From Candidatus Saccharimonadales bacterium (GTDB lineage: Bacteria; Patescibacteriota; Saccharimonadia; Saccharimonadales; Saccharimonadaceae): a stretch of 9,304 bases of DNA. Each line of letters opens with the position of its first letter. Within the stretch, counting starts at the first letter, position 1. A model generated the notes under the pieces. The model was not told where the DNA came from. It did no database searches and saw nothing but the letters and a program-made list of their open reading frames with translations. A program made the position numbers and the translations under genes. This document shows positions 5,070 to 9,304 of this stretch, in pieces. Location: the NCBI GenBank assembly GCA_030145955.1, contig JASLCR010000037.1, forward strand, positions 1 to 9,304. Direction: 5' to 3'.

Positions 5070-5932
5070 TGAGCCAGCTGCAATTAACGATTAAGCAGCT
5101 TGAGCACAAGGCGATGGAGGTCCGTAAGGATATCATTCGCATGCTCGAAGCGGCAGGTAGTGGACATAGCGCTGGACCACTTGATCTGGCCGAGATTGTG
5201 ACAACCCTTTATTTTGATATCATGAATATTCGCCCAGACCAGCCAAATTGGAATGAACGCGACTATTTCTTTCTGTCGAATGGACACACAGTACCGGTGC
5301 AATATGCAGTGATGGCTGAGCGTGGTTATTTCGATAAAGAAGAACTATTGACACTGCGCAAACTTGGCTCGCGCTTGCAGGGTCATCCTGAGCGCACAAA
5401 GCTTCCTGGTCTTGAAAATACGTCTGGGCCACTGGGCTCAGGATTAAGTCAGGCGGCGGGTGTCGCCTATACAATGCAGTACATTGATAATCAACAGCAT
5501 CGATTTGTGTACGCGGTAACTGGTGATGGCGAGCTCAACGAGGGAAATATTTGGGAAGCGGCGATGTTTGCCGGCAAGTACAAGCTTGGCCAGTTGATCG
5601 TATTCATCGATCGTAACAATATTCAGATTGATGGCAATACCGAAGACGTAATGCCACTTGAAGATCTAGCGGGCAAATGGAAAAGCTTCGGCTGGCATGT
5701 GCAAGAAATTGACGGGCACAATGTTGAGAGTATCCAAGATGCAGCGAGTATGGCACGGGCGATCACAAATAAGCCAAGTATTATCATCGCACACACGATT
5801 CCAGGCAAGGGCGTCGACTTTATGGAGTACGATTACAAGTGGCACGGCATGCCACCAAACCATGAGCAGGCAAAGGTGGCGCTGCGTAAGCTACGCACAC
5901 TAGACGGTAAGATTACAGGAGAGCACGAATGA
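5069..5932 (+). CDS. tktN: transketolase, N-terminal (thiamine diphosphate-binding) subunit, 287 aa
   Basis: This is the pyrophosphate-binding half of a split transketolase, which moves two-carbon units between ketose and aldose phosphates. Key features are H33 (GHSAGPL), H73 (NGHT), H106 (GHPER), and the ThDP motif that begins with GDGELNEGN at 152 and closes with N184 of DRNN. They also include the ending TIPGKG...WHGMP with H259. Thus the substrate-channel histidines and the Mg/diphosphate site are present, while the pyrimidine-binding domain is encoded by the next gene. GGGAG about 8 bases upstream is a good ribosome-binding site, and the ATG overlaps the rpe stop (TAATG). Its TGA stop lies inside the ATGA shared with the following subunit, consistent with equal, coupled synthesis. 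Two-gene transketolases are known in several bacterial and archaeal groups, so this is a natural form rather than a broken gene. Confidence 0.94.
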   Translation: MSQLQLTIKQLEHKAMEVRKDIIRMLEAAGSGHSAGPLDLAEIVTTLYFDIMNIRPDQPNWNERDYFFLSNGHTVPVQYAVMAERGYFDKEELLTLRKLGSRLQGHPERTKLPGLENTSGPLGSGLSQAAGVAYTMQYIDNQQHRFVYAVTGDGELNEGNIWEAAMFAGKYKLGQLIVFIDRNNIQIDGNTEDVMPLEDLAGKWKSFGWHVQEIDGHNVESIQDAASMARAITNKPSIIIAHTIPGKGVDFMEYDYKWHGMPPNHEQAKVALRKLRTLDGKITGEHE

Positions 5933-6927
5933 GCGATTATCAGTTAAATCCACATTACGGTTCGGATGATGTTAAGCAGGAGCCGACACGTGCAGGCTTT
6001 GGTCGCGGATTGAAGGCTGCTGGCGAGCAGAATGAAAATGTCGTTGCTCTTTGCGCAGACTTAACCGACTCGACACAGATGAGCCTATTTAAAGAAGCAT
6101 TTCCTAAGCGATTTGTCGAAGTTGGTGTAGCGGAGCAGAACTTAGTAACAGTGGCGAGCGGCATGGCTCGTACGGGTAAGATTCCGTTTACCTCTAGTTA
6201 TGCGGCGTTTAGCCCAGGGCGTAACTGGGAGCAAATTCGCACAACTATCGCGCTTAACGAGCAACCGGTAAAAATTGTTGGCTCTCATGCCGGAGTTAGC
6301 GTTGGTCCAGACGGTGCTACTCATCAGATGCTTGAAGATATTGCTTTGATGCGTGTGCTACCAAATATGGTGGTAGTAGTTCCTGGTGATGCAATTGAGG
6401 CCGAGAAAGCTACTCGGGCAATTGCCGAAAATGGTAAGCCAAGCTATATTCGCTTGGCTCGCGAGAAGACGCCAATTTTTAGTACAGAAAGTTCTCCATT
6501 TGAAATCGGCAAAGCCTATGTGCTTCGAGCCGGTAACGACGTCAGCCTTCTTGGCACGGGTACTATGACGTACCAGCTACTACTTCTATCGCGGCTGCTT
6601 GAAGAAAACGGCATTAGTGCTGAAGTAGTGCATGTGCCAACAATCAAACCGCTCGACGAGGCGACTATTCTTGAAAGTGTACGTAAAACTGGTCGTGTAG
6701 TGACGGCTGAAGAGGCGCAAATAGCCGGTGGATTTGGTGGTGCGGTTGCAGAGCTGCTTGGCGAAAAAAGCCCGGCACCATTGATGCGAATCGGTATGCA
6801 TGATCGCTTCGGCGAGTCAGGAGCACCGAACGAACTTCTCGAGCACTTTGGCTTAACTTCGGCTACGATGCTCGACGGAGTGGTGAAATTTATCGAAAAA
6901 GTACCGCAATATAAACCAGGCTACTAA
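5929..6927 (+). CDS. tktC: transketolase, C-terminal (pyrimidine-binding) subunit, 332 aa
   Basis: This is the partner of the preceding gene; the two chains must assemble for activity because the active site lies at their interface. The catalytic glutamate that activates thiamine diphosphate is E69 in EVGVAEQNLVTVASG. The conserved GVSVGPDGATHQMLEDIALMR block (from about 122) includes H132, and YIRLAREKTP at 173-182 is typical of the pyrimidine-binding domain. The last third (about 200-325) is the transketolase C-terminal domain with LLGTGTMTYQ and EEAQIAGGFGGAV. A related alternative is the C-terminal part of a DXP synthase-like enzyme, but the N-terminal partner and the pathway neighbours favour transketolase. 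AGGAG about 8 bases before the ATG is a good ribosome-binding site. Confidence 0.93.
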   Translation: MSDYQLNPHYGSDDVKQEPTRAGFGRGLKAAGEQNENVVALCADLTDSTQMSLFKEAFPKRFVEVGVAEQNLVTVASGMARTGKIPFTSSYAAFSPGRNWEQIRTTIALNEQPVKIVGSHAGVSVGPDGATHQMLEDIALMRVLPNMVVVVPGDAIEAEKATRAIAENGKPSYIRLAREKTPIFSTESSPFEIGKAYVLRAGNDVSLLGTGTMTYQLLLLSRLLEENGISAEVVHVPTIKPLDEATILESVRKTGRVVTAEEAQIAGGFGGAVAELLGEKSPAPLMRIGMHDRFGESGAPNELLEHFGLTSATMLDGVVKFIEKVPQYKPGY

Positions 6928-6935
6928 GGGGGACT

Positions 6936-7847
6936 ATGGGGCTAACAATTTCAGAAATTCGACATAATACTACTAAGGCACGACATTTAATGCAGCGTAC
7001 ACGCTCGGCGCACTTCGCAGTTGGTGCGTTTAATATTGATAATCAGGAAACACTCATTGCAGTATGCCGCGCAGCACAAAAGTTGAATTCTCCTGTACTA
7101 GTAGAGGTGAGTGAAGGTGAAGTAAAAGCGATGGGTCTCGAAAATATTCGTGATCTCGTTGATAACTACAAAGCCGAGTACGGTATTGAGATGTACTTGA
7201 ATCTCGATCACAGCCCAACAGTTGAAGACTGTAAGCGCGCAATCGATGCTGGGTACGAGTTTATTCATATTGATATTTCTCAGGCAAATCATGATGCGAC
7301 AACTGAAGAGATTATCGAAAAGACAAAAGAGGTTGTTGAATACGCTAAATTTACCGGAGCGCTTGTAGAGAGCGAGCCTCATTATTTTGGCGGCTCATCA
7401 AACGTTCATGAAGAAGCAATTGATTACGAAGAGATTAAAAAGACGTTTAGTAACCCAGAGGGCGCCAAAGAGTTTATCGATGCAACAGGCATTGATACAT
7501 TTGCGGCGGCAATTGGTAATTTACACGGAAAGTACCCTGTACCAAAAGAGCTTGATCTTGAACTACTAAGTCGTATTCGCGAAGCAATTGACTGCCAAAT
7601 CTCGCTGCACGGTGGCTCTGGTACACCACTTCACTATTTTGAAGATGCGGCAAAAATTGGCGTCAGCAAGATAAATATCAATAGTGATATGCGCTTTGCG
7701 TTCCGTAAAACGTTAGAGAAAGTACTCGCTGATAATCCGAACGAATATGCAGTTGTGAAGCTAATGCCCGCTGTATACGAGGCGGTACAGGTAGTTGTTG
7801 AAGAAAAAATCCTCGCCTTTGGCAGTAAAGACAAAGCGGTAGTATAA
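6936..7847 (+). CDS. fba: class II fructose-bisphosphate aldolase family protein, 303 aa
   Basis: This zinc-dependent aldolase joins or splits fructose-1,6-bisphosphate and the triose phosphates; it acts in the cytoplasm and links the pentose shuttle to gap. GAFNIDNQETL near the N-terminus, LNLDHSPT (D91, H92), GNLHGKYP (H197), LHGGSG (H225) and KININSDMR (245-253) give the catalytic Asp, the three zinc histidines and the phosphate-binding loops in the correct order. The usual VEGELG/VEAELG segment reads LVESEPHYFGG, keeping glutamates at 145 and 147. The GatY/KbaY (tagatose-bisphosphate) branch has the same fold and cannot be excluded, but the neighbours favour fructose bisphosphate. A GGGGGA ribosome-binding site fills the 8-base gap after the transketolase stop. 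Confidence 0.93.
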   Translation: MGLTISEIRHNTTKARHLMQRTRSAHFAVGAFNIDNQETLIAVCRAAQKLNSPVLVEVSEGEVKAMGLENIRDLVDNYKAEYGIEMYLNLDHSPTVEDCKRAIDAGYEFIHIDISQANHDATTEEIIEKTKEVVEYAKFTGALVESEPHYFGGSSNVHEEAIDYEEIKKTFSNPEGAKEFIDATGIDTFAAAIGNLHGKYPVPKELDLELLSRIREAIDCQISLHGGSGTPLHYFEDAAKIGVSKININSDMRFAFRKTLEKVLADNPNEYAVVKLMPAVYEAVQVVVEEKILAFGSKDKAVV

Positions 7848-7849
7848 AA

Positions 7850-8821
7850 ATGACAAGCCCGAAGAAAATACTAGCAATTGGTAAAACCGTCCAAGACGTG
7901 TTTTTGACAAGTGATGAGTTTGACCCACACCAAGAAGGTAAAGTGGTGTATACGCATTTACCACTTGGGGTAAAGATGGAAGTCGAAAATGTCACATTTG
8001 GGACAGGTGGCAACGCAGGTAATGTAGCGGTGACTCTGGCACGACAAGGTCTCTCTGTTTCGTACATGTGGACGCTTGGGCACGACCCGGCATCAGAAAC
8101 GATACTTCGCGAGCTGGATCACGAAGGGGTTGATACCTCGCTTGTTGTTCAGCGCGAGCGCTACCAAGCTGGGTATTCTACGATTTTAATTGCTACTAAT
8201 GGCGAACGTACGATTCTTAATCACCGGGGTATTTCCACAGATTCACGCGGTATGGATCTTGATTTTAAGGCTATTGAAGAAGCAGATTGGATATATCCAA
8301 CATCGCTTGCAAATGGCGGTATTGATTTGCTGCGAAAGATTGTTGATCATGCGGAAGAGCATGGCACAAAGGTGATGCTCAACCCGGCGGGTCCTGAGCT
8401 TGCTGAGGCGGGCAAGCTGAAGGCACTGCTCGAAAGTGTTGAAATACTTTGTGTTAACAAAGAAGAGATGCAAAAGCTTGTGCACGGCGAAACCGTAGAA
8501 GAGCTTGTGCGCCACGGTCTTAATCTAGCACCGGTAGTTATTGTAAGTGACGGGCCAAACGGTGTTGTGGCGAGTGACGGTAAAACGATCGTAAAGGCAG
8601 GCATGTACGAAGATGTGAAGGTGCTTGATAGGACTGGCGCGGGTGATGCATTTGCCTCTGGCTTCTTGAGCCAGTGGGTGCAGGGTAAGTCACTCAAAGA
8701 TTCAATTATCTTCGCAAGTGCAAATTCTACATCAGTGGTGACAAAGATTGGCGCCAAGGAAGGTATCTTACATCATGGCGCTAAACTGCATGATATGCCG
8801 ATTCACGAGGAGAAAATATGA
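7850..8821 (+). CDS. PfkB/ribokinase-family sugar kinase, 323 aa
   Basis: It phosphorylates a sugar, sugar phosphate or nucleoside with ATP. The first PfkB signature is visible as GTGGNAGNVAVTLARQG (51-67), and the second as DRTGAGDAFASGFL (260-273) with catalytic base D266 and the GAGD anion hole. SDGPNGVV (233-240) matches the ATP-side strand. The length is typical. The substrate cannot be assigned: fructokinase, ribokinase, and 6- or 1-phosphofructokinase activities all occur in this family. In this operon a kinase making ribose-5-phosphate, fructose-6-phosphate or fructose-1,6-bisphosphate would fit; the last would supply the aldolase next door. It begins 2 bases after the aldolase stop without a clear ribosome-binding site. 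Its TGA overlaps the next start as ATGA. Confidence 0.9.
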   Translation: MTSPKKILAIGKTVQDVFLTSDEFDPHQEGKVVYTHLPLGVKMEVENVTFGTGGNAGNVAVTLARQGLSVSYMWTLGHDPASETILRELDHEGVDTSLVVQRERYQAGYSTILIATNGERTILNHRGISTDSRGMDLDFKAIEEADWIYPTSLANGGIDLLRKIVDHAEEHGTKVMLNPAGPELAEAGKLKALLESVEILCVNKEEMQKLVHGETVEELVRHGLNLAPVVIVSDGPNGVVASDGKTIVKAGMYEDVKVLDRTGAGDAFASGFLSQWVQGKSLKDSIIFASANSTSVVTKIGAKEGILHHGAKLHDMPIHEEKI

Positions 8822-9304
8822 GGCACCTAGCAGATTTGCTTGGTAATGACCATCCGCTCTTTGCTCGTAATATTATAGCAATGGAACGAGCGAGTGGTAA
8901 TGCCGGTATTGATACGGCGCTTGTAGGTGAAATTATTCAAAAGGCACATACAGCGCTACGCAAGCTTGGTATTGACCCAACAGACGCGACAGCCGAGGAG
9001 GTTTATCAAGCGCTAAATAGTGCAGTTAAGGTTGGACGATCTGAGGATGTGCTTAGTGGCACCGCGTATGTTCTGCTGCGTTTTGACGAAGGTCCGATCT
9101 CATTCAATATTCAGGATGTGATTGAAAATGCACATCATCATCTGGTGTTCGCTGATCGCAAGATGGATCATGCACAGCGGCATCTACGTATGGAAGTGGT
9201 TAGGCGATATGCTGAGCATGAGCGCACCCATGAGCCGGCTATACGCGAGCTGGCACGTGAGATTAATGTAGAGCAAGCAACAGATCATGATTATAGAAAG
9301 GTGG
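8818..9304 (+). CDS. unknown operon protein, 5' part (162 codons visible)
   Basis: I do not recognise this protein. Translation starts MRHLADLLGNDHPLFARNII and remains open to the window end. It is rich in charged residues and looks helical and soluble, with no membrane segment or signal peptide. A His-rich stretch (ENAHHHLVFADRKMDHAQRHL, roughly 103-123) is the most striking local feature and could hint at metal binding, but no known motif is evident. The start is well supported: it overlaps the kinase stop as ATGA and GAGGAG lies 6 bases upstream. Base composition and codon use match the rest of the operon. Tight coupling to a sugar kinase suggests a role in the same pathway or its control, which is inference only. 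Confidence 0.82.
   Translation, partial: MRHLADLLGNDHPLFARNIIAMERASGNAGIDTALVGEIIQKAHTALRKLGIDPTDATAEEVYQALNSAVKVGRSEDVLSGTAYVLLRFDEGPISFNIQDVIENAHHHLVFADRKMDHAQRHLRMEVVRRYAEHERTHEPAIRELAREINVEQATDHDYRKV

Noticed and set aside
5069..6927. Frameshifted, broken transketolase
   Set aside because: Each half has its own start and good ribosome-binding site, the ATGA overlap is typical of coupled subunits, and both contain complete domains. Split transketolases are known.
1..9304. Alternative genetic code with UGA as glycine
   Set aside because: Three genes end sensibly at TGA, two of them in ATGA overlaps with a downstream start, and no conserved gene contains an internal TGA.

Overview
The window is an ordinary bacterial chromosome segment, most likely from a Patescibacteria/CPR organism and perhaps Candidatus Saccharibacteria. 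That placement is inferred from gene content and protein style, not from a marker gene. The supporting signs are tightly packed genes with ATGA/TAATG overlaps, a transketolase split into two genes, a Rel protein that stops just after its TGS domain, and two genes that appear to be transcribed without a leader. TGA is used as a normal stop (split transketolase N-half, pfkB-family gene, the GC-rich gene), which argues against the UGA-glycine code of Absconditabacteria and Gracilibacteria.

Left block (1-2147): the 3' end of a family I inorganic pyrophosphatase gene overlaps by one base a small Nudix hydrolase gene on the + strand. This pair converges on a rel/spoT-type (p)ppGpp gene on the - strand, and the convergent stop codons share the same CTAG. 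A 74-bp divergent region (2148-2221) separates rel from gap (glyceraldehyde-3-phosphate dehydrogenase). The two candidate promoters there lie almost on top of each other on opposite strands.

Middle block (3257-3969): gap is followed by a self-contained unit on the - strand. It has a near-consensus promoter (TTGACT-N17-TATAAT), a leader of about 57 nt with a hairpin, a GC-rich gene for a 165-aa single-pass membrane protein that I do not recognise, a perfect 13-bp inverted repeat, and a second hairpin with a U6 tract as terminator. Its codon use differs sharply from its neighbours, so it looks acquired.

Right block (3932-9304): a second good promoter fires rightward into a compact sugar-phosphate operon: an RpiB-like isomerase, ribulose-phosphate 3-epimerase, transketolase N- and C-terminal subunits, class II aldolase, a PfkB-family sugar kinase, and a coupled unknown gene that runs off the window. 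Together with gap, this covers the non-oxidative pentose phosphate interconversions (no transaldolase is visible here) and their link to triose phosphates. It would let a reduced cell move carbon between pentoses, hexoses and glyceraldehyde-3-phosphate. The placement of rel beside gap and of pyrophosphatase/Nudix beside rel suggests a neighbourhood mixing central carbon flow with nucleotide and pyrophosphate housekeeping.

I see no tRNA, rRNA, CRISPR array, insertion sequence or origin in the window.
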